A DNA stretch of 44,580 nucleotides, from the NCBI RefSeq assembly GCF_024505185.1, contig NZ_JANIBJ010000035.1, positions 1-44,580 on the forward strand, written 5' to 3'. Made by a program: the position numbers and the translations under genes. The notes beneath the pieces were generated by a model. The model worked only from the letters and a program-made list of their open reading frames with translations. It had not been told where the DNA came from and searched no databases. Position 1 is the first letter of the stretch. The number at the start of each line of letters is the position of its first letter. The stretch comes from Methylomonas subterranea (GTDB lineage Bacteria > Pseudomonadota > Gammaproteobacteria > Methylococcales > Methylomonadaceae). This document shows, piece after piece, positions 8,083 to 16,865 of the stretch.

Positions 8083-8991
8083 ATGGCCCAATTAGAAAAC
8101 ATCGAAGCCATCGAAAAACGCCTGTGGAAAGCCGCAGACACACTGCGCAGCAACTCGGAACTAGCCAGCAACGAATACTTCCTGCCCGTGATGGGCCTGA
8201 TTTTTCTGCGTCATGCCTATAGCCGTTACTTGGCGATTAAAGATGATATTGTCGCCAAGCTGCCCAGCCGTGGCGGTAAAACCCGCGAACTGACCAAGGA
8301 AGATTTCTCGCAAAAAAGCGCGATTTTCCTCAAGCCGGAAGCGCAGTTTGATTACCTGGTGGCGCTGACCGATGCCGATGACCGTGCCGAAAAAATCATT
8401 CAGGCCATGGAGGCCATCGAAGCCGATTACCGCAACCTGCGCGACCAATTGCCCAAGCAGGAATACCGCACCATTCCGAATGAGGTGTTGGGTCAACTGC
8501 TGCGTGGACTTAATCCGGACGAACTCAAAAAAGCCACCGGCGACATCTTTGGCCGCATCTACGAGTACTTTTTAACCGCCTTTGCCGACCAAGGCGCGCA
8601 CGACGGCGGCGAGTTCTTTACCCCGGTGTCCTTGGTACAACTGATCGTCAACGTCATCGAACCCGATCACGGCAAGATTTTCGACCCGGTCTGCGGTTCC
8701 GGCGGCATGTTTGTGCAAAGCGCGCATTTCATGGAGCAGCACCAACAAGACCCGACCCAACTGACTTTTTACGGCCACGAGAAAAACCGCGTCACCACCC
8801 GTTTGGCCAAGATGAATCTGGCGGTGCACGGTTTGGAAGGCAATATCATCGGCGGCGAACCGGCTATAACCTATTACAACGATCAGCACGATGGCCTGTT
8901 CGGTAGCGCCGATTTCGTGATGGCCAATCCGCCGTTCAACGTTGACGAGGTCGATGCCGAAAAGGTCAAAAACGACCCGCGCCAGAATTGA
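8083..8991 (+). pseudogene. hsdM: Type I restriction-modification DNA methyltransferase HsdM, 3'-truncated
   Basis: The first 300 residues match HsdM well. The N-terminal helical domain (ENIEAIEKRLWKAADTLRS...YFLPVMGLIFLRHAYSRY) is followed by GGEFFTPVSLV, the SAM-binding motif FDPVCGSGGM from residue 200, and the catalytic NPPF at 282-285. HsdM proteins are normally about 480-520 residues. Here the frame leaves the family pattern after KNDPR and stops at 8989-8991, so roughly the last 200 residues are missing. No hsdS or hsdR is found in the window. Without the C-terminal part that contacts HsdS, the product is unlikely to work as a specific methyltransferase. The break coincides with the left side of the recombinase/ParB cassette. 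Confidence 0.85.
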
Positions 8992-9347
8992 CGGTAACAC
9001 CAGTAATACCGGTAACACTTCAAAATAGCGAATACCGACAAAACAACGTTAACAAGCTCAACGCCCAAGACCAAGCCAGACTTATGGCCTATCTGAACGC
9101 CATTGGTGAAACCGATTCATCGGTCATCGACGAGTTTCTCAGCGAATGCGCTGTAAGCCCCGACATCCTGCATTACGCCTTGCAACTGGCCGAAGATACC
9201 CTGCGAATTCACCACGGCGATACGCGAGGATTCGTGCGCTGTGCCAGTTGTCGATTCCTGCAAGTGTCAGAACAACGATGCAGTGAATTTGGCTGGCGTA
9301 TTGTGGTGGATAAATGGCGGCGATGTAGGAATTTTGAGCAACGTTAA
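8988..9347 (+). pseudogene. C-terminal fragment of a mobile-element protein with a Cys cluster
   Basis: This frame becomes distinct directly at the hsdM break and has no ATG at its head; only a TTG at 8988 could start it. The residues TVTPVIPVT are a low-complexity motif often seen in plasmid- and element-encoded proteins. The helical stretch EFLSECAVSPDILHYALQLA follows, and the tail holds CASC, a further Cys eight residues later, and a last Cys near the end (WRRCRNFEQR), suggesting a small metal site. It reads like the 3' end of a longer protein. It could still be expressed as a short protein. Identity is unknown. Confidence 0.42.
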
Positions 9348-9369
9348 GTTCAATAACAAATAAGGCTCG

Positions 9370-10251
9370 TCATTGATCCAGTGATACTGTTTGAACAATG
9401 GCGTCGAATTCCGCCAAGAATTCCGGCTGCCTTTGCTGCAGAAACCGTTTTATTGCTGGATTTTCAAGTAATTTGGCTAAGTAGCCCTTAGCCAGTACCA
9501 AATTGAGGACATCTTGTCCGTATGTCTGCTCAACCATTTTGTATCGTTCTTGAAGATTGCTCATTTCTCGCTCCATTTTGGCTATTTGCTCCGCAGTTAG
9601 ACCGCTCAGCTTTTTGGGCTTTTTGCCTTCGACCAGCATCGACGAAGGGGTGGCGACCAATAGTGCTTCAGCATAATTTATGGTGATGGTATTGGCTGAT
9701 ATCATGAGTTCGACGCATTCGAGTTGGCGGGTTGGTTTCATTTTTCGCAATACTCGTGACAGATCCGTTGGAAATTGGTGATCTTTCAACAGTTCTGCTG
9801 CCTCGGGGCATATGCCTTCTAATAATGCCGCTTTGCGTTCAATGGTGCGGGGATCGACGCTCAGCGCCTTGGCCAACCGTTCTGGGGTGACGCCGCGTTC
9901 GATGGCGCGGCGAATCATGTGATGTTCCTGTATAGTCGACAATCGATTATTGCGGCTGTTATACGTGTAACTCTCGTCATCAGTAGCAACCAGGCATGGA
10001 ACCTCGATATATCCCAATTCCTGCAAAGCGATCAGTCGGATGTGGCCATCCAGTAAAATGAGCTGATCGGTTTTAGCATCGGCAGGCCCGACCGATAGTG
10101 GCTCAATCAGTCCAATTTCCTGTATCGATGTGCGTATCTGCAAATATTTTCGCGAGGTGGTAACGCCAGTAGGTGTTCTCCGCGAGGGCAGGATCTTATC
10201 TACGGGCACTGAAATCGGTTCGAGACAGAATCCCAGAGGTATATTGGTCAT
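9370..10251 (-). CDS. ParB/RepB-like partition protein (second ParB of the cassette)
   Basis: The 293-residue protein has a ParB N-terminal-like region: VPVDKILPSRR, IRTSIQEIGLIEPLSVG, then LILLDGHIRLIALQELG, where GHIR stands in for the usual GERR nucleotide-contact motif. A helix-turn-helix follows (RRAIERGVTPERLAKALSVD and PRTIERKAALLEG). The C-terminal half resembles plasmid RepB C-terminal domains and ends in a coiled-coil (IAKMEREMSNLQERYKMVEQ). Its ATG overlaps the stop of the upstream ParB gene by four bases. No ParA-type ATPase is present, so chromosome-style segregation is doubtful; a role in regulating or targeting the recombinase cassette is a reasonable inference. Confidence 0.8.
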   Translation of the reverse strand: MTNIPLGFCLEPISVPVDKILPSRRTPTGVTTSRKYLQIRTSIQEIGLIEPLSVGPADAKTDQLILLDGHIRLIALQELGYIEVPCLVATDDESYTYNSRNNRLSTIQEHHMIRRAIERGVTPERLAKALSVDPRTIERKAALLEGICPEAAELLKDHQFPTDLSRVLRKMKPTRQLECVELMISANTITINYAEALLVATPSSMLVEGKKPKKLSGLTAEQIAKMEREMSNLQERYKMVEQTYGQDVLNLVLAKGYLAKLLENPAIKRFLQQRQPEFLAEFDAIVQTVSLDQ

Positions 10252-11150
10252 ATCGTGCGGCCTCCCGACAAGACACGTTCAGCGAGATATTTCGGCAGAG
10301 AGTCTAAGCCCTCTGCGCGCAGAAGAGTCGAGAAATTCTCATCGGCAAATAATTCTCGGAGGGCACTGACGACAAACAACAAGCGTTGTTGAGTCAACTG
10401 GGCCTTTTTAACGACCAGTTTTTGGCGGTCGACTTCCTTTTGGTAGACTCTGACCAGACTTGCGGTCGTGACATCTTGCGCTTTTCGGGGTGTACCTTTG
10501 GCAACCGATGGTCCTAACGTTTGTCGGCGTTCGATAACTCGTCGCGCCTGTATCAATTGTTTTCCCCGTAGCTTTCCAGTCTCGTAGGCTTCCTGTAGGG
10601 CGGCCTGGATGGCTTGATCATCATCACCCGCGCCGACAATGGATAAGGCTGCATTCAATGGGATTTTGCCTTTTCCCACGGCAACCAACAAACGTTCTTC
10701 GCCTTTCATCAGCAAGGTGAGTATGCCGTGGACATACTCGACGCAGAGTCCGGTTTTTTGGGCTATGACTTTTTTGTCGTATCCCTGTTCGTGAAGCTGC
10801 TGAATACCTGCCAATAACTTTAACGGTCGATAATGGCGGCGAGCGATATTTTCGGTCAAACTCATGATGAATGCATTTTCGTCGCTGACTTCAATAACCA
10901 GGGCAGGAATTGTTGCTTCACCCAAAGCATGAAATGCCTTCATTCGGCCTTCACCGCACACCAAAAGATAGCGGTCAGTGCCGTCTGTTGCGGGTCGCGG
11001 CGTCACTGTGATTGGCTTCTTGAGCCCGATTGTTTGGATATTGGTGACGATCTCTTCGAAAACACGCTTGTTTCTTTCTCTTGGATTAAGGACATCAATC
11101 AAGTTAATTGGGATCATTTGCATTTGGCCAGTCTTGATTGTTTCGGTCAT
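10248..11150 (-). CDS. ParB-like DNA-binding protein
   Basis: The 300-residue protein opens with the ParB/sulfiredoxin-like fold: MIPINLIDVLNPRERN, NIQTIGLKKPITVTPR, YLLVCGEGRMKAFHALG and IMSLTENIARRHYRP. The HTH domain follows (KKVIAQKTGLCVEYVHGILTLL). The GEGR motif aligns with the GERR box that binds CTP in ParB proteins; whether CTP is bound is untested. A basic helical C-terminal half could dimerise. The gene overlaps the recombinase stop and the next ParB-like start by four bases each, so the three are made together. In this cassette it more likely guides or regulates recombination than segregates DNA, but that is inference. Confidence 0.85.
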   Translation of the reverse strand: MTETIKTGQMQMIPINLIDVLNPRERNKRVFEEIVTNIQTIGLKKPITVTPRPATDGTDRYLLVCGEGRMKAFHALGEATIPALVIEVSDENAFIMSLTENIARRHYRPLKLLAGIQQLHEQGYDKKVIAQKTGLCVEYVHGILTLLMKGEERLLVAVGKGKIPLNAALSIVGAGDDDQAIQAALQEAYETGKLRGKQLIQARRVIERRQTLGPSVAKGTPRKAQDVTTASLVRVYQKEVDRQKLVVKKAQLTQQRLLFVVSALRELFADENFSTLLRAEGLDSLPKYLAERVLSGGRTI

Positions 11151-12700
11151 GCTGCTCTCCTCAAACGTGTGTGTTCCGCCATCCCGTACAGATAATCCAA
11201 ACTGTCGAAACGGTAGCTTTCGAATTCGATTGGGTTGTGTTCGGCGAGACGGATGCGGGGTTGGTCGAAATCCAGTCGCGGTAATAGGTAGTAATCGAGC
11301 GCGGCGTGATTTGTCTCATCAAGGCGAACCGCCACGGTGATGTCTGGGGCCAAACTGGTATCAAACCGGACCTTCCAATGATGACGACCACTCTCGGTAC
11401 TCTGGCAGCGCGCCAATACTATGGAAACACTGAATTCATTATTGACTTGCAGCAGATCCGTGCCAGCGTCGCGTTTGACGGTGCCGCCTAATGCCATGAT
11501 CTGGCGTTCGGTTTCATTGACGGTTTCTGGGTGAAAACGACGGAGGAATTGGTTGATCTCCAGATATCGATAATCCCGATCGGGCGTGAAACCGACCATT
11601 TGGTAGGCTCGCACTAGGCTACCGAAACGATGCGCGTAAACGGACGTGGATGGCATGCCTTCGGATTCGTTGATGATCAATCCCGACAGAAGGCCTCTGC
11701 GCTGGTAAAGGGCTCGCAGACGCTCGATTAATTCCTTGTCGGTATATCGGTGAACTCTGGCTCGAATGATTCCTTGCGCGGTGTAAAACAGTTCAGGCGG
11801 TACGATAGGTTCGAATGCGCCTTCTTTTTTGATCCACATATCAGAAGGATTAACCACTCTTAGCTTTTTGAGCTTGAAGGAAATGCGGTTATAGACATTG
11901 TTACCAATGTATTTTTCATTGGTCAGGATCTCTTGCGCCGTTGCGCGGGTCCACTGCCGGTCCAGATCGGTACGTAATCCCATGCCGTTCAAGCGTTCGG
12001 CAATTTCGGACTCGACCAGTCCATCCTCGATGAACCAGTGATACATCAAATTGACGGTGCGGATTTCCGCCTCGGGACCAGGCATGAGGATGACACGGTC
12101 AGTTTGCAGGCTTTTATGTTCGCCTCTGGCCAGTTCGGCTTTAATGGAACCGTTTTGATCGAGTAATACCCGGCGGAGGCCATATCCAGCAGGGCCACCT
12201 TGACGAAAACCGAGTTCAATTAGTCGAGACTGCCCGGCGAAAACCTTAGCCGACAATTCTCGGCTGTATTCACCCGCCATAGCCCGTTTGACACCTTTGA
12301 CAATGGTGGAAACAGGAGAACCGTCGTTTTCAAACTGCTCGGCACAGTAAGTAACTTGAATACCAGCTTTCCGGCACCGATATTCATAGTAAGCGCTCTC
12401 ATCAGCATCCTGGAATCGTCCCCAGCGGCTAACGTCATAAACTAAAATCATTGAAAAGTCGGCAGAGCCACTTTCAACATCTTTCAACAGCTGTTGTAAT
12501 GAAGCTCGGCCATCGATGCGCAAACCACTTTTACCGGCATCGGTGTAGGTTCGGACGATCTCAATATCATGACGAGCGGCGTATTCGCGGATTTTGTCAG
12601 ACTGGTTTTCAGTGGAATATTGCTGATGCTCTGTCGACATTCGCACATATTCCTGCGCGTAATTTGACGAACGTTTCTGGCTGTTCTTCGTTGGATTCAA
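11147..12700 (-). CDS. Large serine recombinase
   Basis: The 517-residue protein is a serine site-specific recombinase. The nucleophile is Ser22 in YVRMSTEHQQYS, followed by the resolvase-type motif LVYDVSRWGRF (Asp-x-Ser-Arg-x-x-Arg) and SRELSAKVFAGQ. The 'recombinase' DNA-binding domain follows (EIAERLNGMGLRTD, ILTNEKYIGNNVYNR). The usual cysteine zinc-ribbon of many large serine recombinases is not visible; instead a long C-terminal part with AHRFGSLVRAYQMVGFTPDR is present. The only in-frame start before the first strand is TTG at 12700, preceded by an in-frame stop; ATG at Met21 would remove the strand that carries the nucleophile. It probably moves or inverts this cassette. Confidence 0.9.
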   Translation of the reverse strand: MNPTKNSQKRSSNYAQEYVRMSTEHQQYSTENQSDKIREYAARHDIEIVRTYTDAGKSGLRIDGRASLQQLLKDVESGSADFSMILVYDVSRWGRFQDADESAYYEYRCRKAGIQVTYCAEQFENDGSPVSTIVKGVKRAMAGEYSRELSAKVFAGQSRLIELGFRQGGPAGYGLRRVLLDQNGSIKAELARGEHKSLQTDRVILMPGPEAEIRTVNLMYHWFIEDGLVESEIAERLNGMGLRTDLDRQWTRATAQEILTNEKYIGNNVYNRISFKLKKLRVVNPSDMWIKKEGAFEPIVPPELFYTAQGIIRARVHRYTDKELIERLRALYQRRGLLSGLIINESEGMPSTSVYAHRFGSLVRAYQMVGFTPDRDYRYLEINQFLRRFHPETVNETERQIMALGGTVKRDAGTDLLQVNNEFSVSIVLARCQSTESGRHHWKVRFDTSLAPDITVAVRLDETNHAALDYYLLPRLDFDQPRIRLAEHNPIEFESYRFDSLDYLYGMAEHTRLRRAA

Positions 12701-12884
12701 TTTGATTTATCAAACCTGATGATCCCCGATCGCATGAAAATTAGGCTCTCGCTAAGCCACTTGTGGACAGGAGCTATCTTCTAAGCAGGGACAGCCAAAT
12801 CCAGGGTTTACCAAGAGCGAACTGACAATACGGTATAAGAATCAGATTGGTTTGCCGATCAAGTCATCTATTTGCAACACTGGC

Positions 12885-13319
12885 TTATGGCCGACATTCG
12901 CAAGCATGTACCGTGATTTCTACGGTCCAGACGTCCATCTTTGCAATATTGGTTTCTGTCACCAAACTTAGTCTGTAAATCCCTGATGGCAGCAGTTTTT
13001 CTGGAGTTGACCCGTCCATATTTGCAATTCGATTATTCTTGGATTTGGCGTTGCGTGTCCGTTGCAAAGTTCGATTACGATCAACATACTTTGGATGAGA
13101 TTCACGGTATTGACGCCAATAATCGGGATTGCGCTCTATCCACGATTGTTGAGCCCGTTGTTGGTTCTCTTGATAATCAGGGTCTGTTTGCAGTTTGTTG
13201 CGGTGCCATTGTCGTTTACGATGCTGTTGGCATGAAGGCGCCGAGCAATAGGTTTGCAGTGGAACTTGTGGACGTGGTTGAAAAGACTGGCCGCAAGCTA
13301 GGCATTGTTTAATAGCCAT
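12885..13319 (-). CDS. Small Cys-rich zinc-finger-like protein of the recombinase cassette
   Basis: The 144-residue protein starts MAIKQCLACGQSF and has cysteines 6, 9, 25 and 30, a pattern fitting one zinc site. A strongly basic, aromatic stretch follows (QHRKRQWHRNK, WIERNPDYWRQYRESHP), then a short tail with two 'AKMD' or 'ANMD' turns. ATG 13319 is preferred because AGGGAG stands about six bases before it; a longer frame from 13337 adds six residues without a site. It lies 184 bases before the recombinase on the same strand. The composition suggests a small nucleic-acid-binding protein, perhaps a directionality or accessory factor. This is inference. Confidence 0.7.
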   Translation of the reverse strand: MAIKQCLACGQSFQPRPQVPLQTYCSAPSCQQHRKRQWHRNKLQTDPDYQENQQRAQQSWIERNPDYWRQYRESHPKYVDRNRTLQRTRNAKSKNNRIANMDGSTPEKLLPSGIYRLSLVTETNIAKMDVWTVEITVHACECRP

Positions 13320-13573
13320 TGAAGGCTCCCTACACAAAAATGCGTATTGAGCCGAATCAAATGAGTTAAAAGGCTGAAATAAGGCTAAGGCTGGTTTGCT
13401 GATGTCGTAGCTGTGATTTTGTTACGGCATGATGCTAATAACTTTGCGAGCTTTGCCTCAGATCATGCGCGGAGTCGACAAATGGCTGATAATGGTTCTG
13501 TATCAAATAACGCCCACTGAAATGGAATCAGTGATGGTTATTAGAATCAAAAGTAGGGTAGGGAGTAGGGTAG
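13320..13573. other. Intergenic stretch between cassette and tRNA terminator
   Basis: No convincing gene is seen here. On the minus strand TTGATT, followed 17 bases later by TTGTGT, stands just before the zinc-finger gene and could be a weak promoter for the cassette. A short forward frame of 62 codons runs through the tRNA terminator and looks spurious. The only repetitive sequence is a GTAGGG-rich run at about 13554-13572. Confidence 0.4.
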
Positions 13574-13617
13574 AAAAAATTAAGGCCTTGATAAATTGTT
13601 ATTTATCAAGGCCTTAA
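13574..13617 (-). terminator. Rho-independent terminator of the tRNA-Ser gene
   Basis: A perfect 17-base inverted repeat (13580-13596 against 13601-13617, core AAGGCCTTGAT) encloses a four-base loop. Read on the minus strand it is followed by TTTTTT (bases 13579-13574). It begins 10 bases past the 3' end of the tRNA and is an almost ideal intrinsic terminator for that gene. Confidence 0.93.
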
Positions 13618-13627
13618 CTGTATATAA

Positions 13628-13717
13628 TGGCGGAGAGCTAGGGATTCGAACCCCAGGAAGGGATAAACCTTCAACGGTTTTCAAGACCGCCGCTTTCGAC
13701 CGCTCAGCCAGCTCTCC
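13628..13717 (-). tRNA. tRNA-Ser (anticodon UGA)
   Basis: The minus strand from 13717 to 13628 folds as a class II serine tRNA. The acceptor arm GGAGAGC pairs with GCTCTCC, the D-arm contains GGCTGAGCGGTCGAAAG, the anticodon arm GGTCTTGAAAACC carries TGA, the variable arm is long, and the T-arm is GGGGTTCGAATCCC-like. The CCA end is encoded. A CATAAT box lies 12 bases upstream on the minus strand (13734-13729) and may be its -10 element; no good -35 is seen. It decodes UCA and related codons. Confidence 0.97.
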
Positions 13718-13798
13718 AAGAGCCGCGCATTATGCCAGAATATTTTTTTAAATCCAGCGTTTTTTCTTGCTACCATAAAATTTTATTGCTTGCCTTGA

Positions 13799-14920
13799 GT
13801 GAACGGTTTGAGTATCCCGCTGAGGTTGTTGGTAATTGGCCGTTCGGCGCGGATGTTGGCGCAACTGGCGGTGGATGCCGGTTTTCAGGTGGTTGCCATC
13901 GATTGTTATGCCGACCTGGACACCTGCCGGCTGGCGACGGAAACGGTCAGGGTTGCCGACTTGGCCGTGGCCGATATTGCCGAGGCTGTAGAGGCTCTGA
14001 CGCAAAAGCACGGCTTGACGCACGCGGTCTACGGCAGCGGTTTTGAGGCTCATGTCGACAGCTTGCGGTATTTGGAAAGCCGCTTGATCGTGCTCGGTAA
14101 CCCACCCACGCTGTTCATGCGCTTTCAGGATAAGCCGGCATTTTTCCGCCACCTGCAACAGTTAGCCATTCCCTATCCCGACACGGTTTTTTCGCCGCCG
14201 GCCGCTGATCAGGCTTGGTTAGTCAAGCCGATGCGGGGCGAGGGCGGTTTTGCCATAAGCCGCCATTGTTTGGAGCAGACGGTTGACGCGGGTCGGTTTT
14301 ATTGGCAACGCTACCTGAATGGTCAAGCGATGTCAGTTTTATTTGTCGCGGACCACGGCAAAATCAAGTTGTTCGGTTTCAATCGGCAATGGATCGCCGA
14401 AGGCCATGAACAACCGTTTACCTTTGCCGGGATCGCCAATCATGCTCATGTTTCGTCGCAAAACCGCGCTCTACTGGTCGAATGGCTGGACGGGTTGGGT
14501 AAGGTTTATCCGCTGCGGGGCTTGGGTAGCCTGGATTTTATTGTCAAGGACGGGCAGTGTTATATGCTGGAATTGAACGCCCGCATTCCGGCCAGCGCCC
14601 AACTTTACGGCAAGTCGGTTTTTACGGCGCATTGTCTGGCCTGTTTGGGGAGAACCGTTGAAATCGGTTCGTCGGAGCCGGCCGGATTTCACACCGTATT
14701 TGCCCGAAATGACTTGTTAATTTCGTCTGGAGTCAGCTGGCCCGAATGGGTGGTGGACAGGCCCGCGGATGGCGCTTTTGTTGGCAAGGGGCGGCCCGTA
14801 TGCAGTATCATTGCCGGCGGAAACGATGCCCAACAGGTAGAGGATAGGCTTCGGCGTCGGCAACTTATCATCGAAAATTTTTTATATACAGGTCACTTAA
14901 CTCATGCAATACCAAGCTAG
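13799..14920 (+). CDS. ATP-grasp ligase of the H4MPT/methylofuran gene block
   Basis: The 373-residue protein has an N-terminal Rossmann-like pre-ATP-grasp part ([20 protein letters not shown]). ATP-grasp strands follow: [15 protein letters not shown] (ATP-binding Lys and Gly loop), the hinge [17 protein letters not shown], and the metal-binding end [25 protein letters not shown] with Glu and Asn ligands. ATP-grasp ligases join a carboxylate to an amine or thiol through an acyl-phosphate. Its acceptor is not shown by the sequence. Position just before mch (17-base overlap) points to cofactor assembly, for example adding a glutamate or similar group. The start is GTG 13799; TTG 13808 is an alternative. 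The 82-base gap to the divergent tRNA is AT-rich and probably holds the promoter. Confidence 0.85.
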   Translation: MNGLSIPLRLLVIGRSARMLAQLAVDAGFQVVAIDCYADLDTCRLATETVRVADLAVADIAEAVEALTQKHGLTHAVYGSGFEAHVDSLRYLESRLIVLGNPPTLFMRFQDKPAFFRHLQQLAIPYPDTVFSPPAADQAWLVKPMRGEGGFAISRHCLEQTVDAGRFYWQRYLNGQAMSVLFVADHGKIKLFGFNRQWIAEGHEQPFTFAGIANHAHVSSQNRALLVEWLDGLGKVYPLRGLGSLDFIVKDGQCYMLELNARIPASAQLYGKSVFTAHCLACLGRTVEIGSSEPAGFHTVFARNDLLISSGVSWPEWVVDRPADGAFVGKGRPVCSIIAGGNDAQQVEDRLRRRQLIIENFLYTGHLTHAIPS

Positions 14921-15887
14921 CGTCAATAAACTCACCCAGCCCCTGGTGGCTCACCTGCTCGATAACGCCGACAAGCTGAGACTGTGTGTCGAGAAACTGG
15001 AAAACGGTTGCACGATTATCGATGCCGGCATCAAGGTTCCCGGCGGTCTGGAAGCCGGCCGCATCATTACCGAAATCTGCATGGGCGGCATGGGTACGGC
15101 GACCTTGTCGCAAAGTTGCTACACCAATCACTGGCCGTTGACGATTAACGTGCATGCGACTAATCCAGTATTGTCCTGCCTGGGCAGCCAATATGCCGGC
15201 TGGAGCCTGTCGCACGGCAAATATTATGCGCTGGGTTCCGGTCCGGCCCGCGCCATGGCCACCAAGGTCAAGGACGGCGCGGTCGAACCGGTCGAGGAGC
15301 TGTATAAAGAGCTGGAGTACCGCGACAGTTGCGACAAAACCGTGCTGGTGATCGAGAACGACGCCGTGCCGCCACTTGAAATCGTCGAAAAAGTGGCCGC
15401 CGCCTGTGGTGTGTCGCCGGCCGATCTGACCATTATCGTTACGCCGACCAGCAGTTTGGCCGGCGGTGTGCAGGTGGTGGGCCGGGTACTGGAAGTGGCG
15501 ATGCACAAGGCGCATGCCTTGCATTTTCCGTTGGAAAATATTATCGACGGCACGGGTTCCGCGCCGGTTTGCCCGCCTCATCCCAATTTCGTCAAAGCCA
15601 TGGGGCGCACCAACGATGCAATTCTGTTTGCCGGCCAGGTGCATTTGTTTGTCAAAGGCAGCGACGAGGCGGCTGAAAAATTGGCCAAAGAATTGCCCAG
15701 CTCGACCTCGAAGGATTACGGCAAACCGTTTGCCGATATTTTTAAAGCCTATGAATACGACTTCTTTAAGGTCGATGCCATGCTGTTCAGCCCGGCCGTG
15801 GTAATTGTGACAGCGGTAGAGTCCGGCAAAAGCTTCCGGGCCGGCAAATTGGATAATGCGCTGCTGGATCAGTCCTTCGGTCTTTAA
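14904..15887 (+). CDS. mch: N5,N10-methenyltetrahydromethanopterin cyclohydrolase
   Basis: Mch catalyses reversible hydrolysis of methenyl-H4MPT to N5-formyl-H4MPT in the cytoplasmic formaldehyde oxidation route of methylotrophs. The 327 residues match the family length. Family text includes [70 protein letters not shown] and [14 protein letters not shown]. The ATG lies 17 bases inside the end of the preceding ATP-grasp gene, so the two are co-transcribed and probably co-translated. A compact intrinsic terminator follows 17 bases after the stop. Substrate and product link it to the fae product made further down: Fae makes methylene-H4MPT, a dehydrogenase (not in this window) makes methenyl-H4MPT, and Mch takes that. 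Confidence 0.97.
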   Translation: MQYQASVNKLTQPLVAHLLDNADKLRLCVEKLENGCTIIDAGIKVPGGLEAGRIITEICMGGMGTATLSQSCYTNHWPLTINVHATNPVLSCLGSQYAGWSLSHGKYYALGSGPARAMATKVKDGAVEPVEELYKELEYRDSCDKTVLVIENDAVPPLEIVEKVAAACGVSPADLTIIVTPTSSLAGGVQVVGRVLEVAMHKAHALHFPLENIIDGTGSAPVCPPHPNFVKAMGRTNDAILFAGQVHLFVKGSDEAAEKLAKELPSSTSKDYGKPFADIFKAYEYDFFKVDAMLFSPAVVIVTAVESGKSFRAGKLDNALLDQSFGL

Positions 15888-15904
15888 GCTTTAATTTGTG
15901 TTGC

Positions 15905-15933
15905 AAGCCGGGCTTTTTGAGTCCGGCTTTTTT
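15905..15933 (+). terminator. Intrinsic terminator after mch
   Basis: AAGCCGG at 15905-15911 pairs with CCGGCTT at 15923-15929 around an 11-base loop, and TTTTTT runs at 15928-15933. It ends only two bases before the first possible start codon of the next gene, so it probably reduces rather than abolishes transcription into that gene. Confidence 0.75.
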
Positions 15934-15935
15934 GT

Positions 15936-16865
15936 GTGCATCTGAAAATCGTGACCAATCCATTACCTCGAATAGCCATCTTTACCGATGATCCCGGCTG
16001 GCACGGCAAACAGCTTTGCCGCGCGTTTGCGGCACGCTCATGCCGCGCGGACTACGTTTCCCTCACTGCCTGCCGGCTGCAGGTCGGCGACGAATTGCCC
16101 GTTGTCATTCCCGGTTTCGAACAAGAACTGCCCGATGCGGTGTTTGTACGCGGCGTGCCGGGCGGTTCGCTGGAAGAGGTGGTGTTTTATCTGGACGTGC
16201 TGCACGCCCTGAAAATGTTGGGGGTGCCGGTTTACAACGATGGTCGCGCCATCGAGCGTAGCGTCGACAAAGCCATGACCAGTTTTTTGTTGCAACGGGC
16301 CGGCATATCCACGCCCAAAACCTGGGTGCTGCGCGAGCGCGAACAAGCCTTGGCCGTGGTTGAACGTGAATTGGCGCTGGGACATTACGTCATCAGCAAA
16401 CCCTTGTTCGGCTCGCAAGGCGAAGGTATCCGGCGGCTGGAAAAATCCACCGATCTGCTTTGGCTAACCGGTAGTCACGGTATTTATTACCTGCAGCGCT
16501 TTATCGAATGCGACGGCGATGGTTATTCGGATAAGCGCATTTTCGTGATTAACGGCAAGGCGGTGTCCGGCATGCGCCGGCGCGGCACTTCCTGGTTAAA
16601 CAACGTGGCCCGCGGGGCTTCCTGCGAGGCTATCGAGCTGACTGAAGAAGTTGCCGAGCTGGCGGTGAGGGCGGTCGCCGCGTTGCGGATGGATTATGCC
16701 GGCGTGGATATCATCCGGGAGCGGGACGGCCGGCCGACGGTGATCGAAGTCAACAGCGTGCCGGCCTGGAAGGGCTTGCAAGGTGCTTGCGGCGTCGATA
16801 TTGCGGGCTTGTTGGTCGACGATCTGCTGCAGCGGCATATGTATAGCATAAAGGCCGTAGCGTGA
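15936..16865 (+). CDS. RimK/MptN-like ATP-grasp ligase (Orf5 type)
   Basis: The protein (309 residues from GTG 15936) belongs to the RimK branch of ATP-grasp ligases. It has an N-terminal PRIAIFTDDPGWHGKQL fold, DKAMTSFLLQRAGISTPKTW, the ATP-binding HYVISKPLFGSQGEGI loop, the hinge YYLQRFIECDG, and the metal site DYAGVDIIRERDGRPTVIEVNS. In archaea the related MptN attaches glutamate to H4MPT. In methylotrophs a member of this type (Orf5 of the Methylobacterium cluster) is required near mch. A glutamylation or similar ligation of the cofactor is likely but unproved. The start is uncertain: GTG 15936 is two bases past a terminator and has no ribosome site, and GTG 15951 is the alternative. Confidence 0.88.
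   Translation: MHLKIVTNPLPRIAIFTDDPGWHGKQLCRAFAARSCRADYVSLTACRLQVGDELPVVIPGFEQELPDAVFVRGVPGGSLEEVVFYLDVLHALKMLGVPVYNDGRAIERSVDKAMTSFLLQRAGISTPKTWVLREREQALAVVERELALGHYVISKPLFGSQGEGIRRLEKSTDLLWLTGSHGIYYLQRFIECDGDGYSDKRIFVINGKAVSGMRRRGTSWLNNVARGASCEAIELTEEVAELAVRAVAALRMDYAGVDIIRERDGRPTVIEVNSVPAWKGLQGACGVDIAGLLVDDLLQRHMYSIKAVA

Larger units (their letters stand above)
8985..13320. mobile_element. Serine-recombinase/ParB cassette next to truncated hsdM
   Basis: The segment holds a fragment of an element protein, two ParB-like genes, a large serine recombinase and a zinc-finger gene. The last four read leftward, and three are joined by four-base overlaps. The left boundary is placed where hsdM loses homology (about 8985). 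The right boundary is only the end of the zinc-finger gene; the true end is unknown, and I see no clear terminal repeats. No ParA, replication protein or conjugation genes are visible, so it is not a complete plasmid or conjugative element as it stands. Confidence 0.5.

Noticed and set aside
13429-13617. 62-codon forward frame before the tRNA.
   Set aside because: It ends inside the terminator stem of the opposite strand and looks non-coding.
13574-13717. tRNA-Ser 3' end as attachment site of the left accessory region.
   Set aside because: No second copy of the tRNA 3' end is seen in the window, and the native terminator still follows the gene directly.
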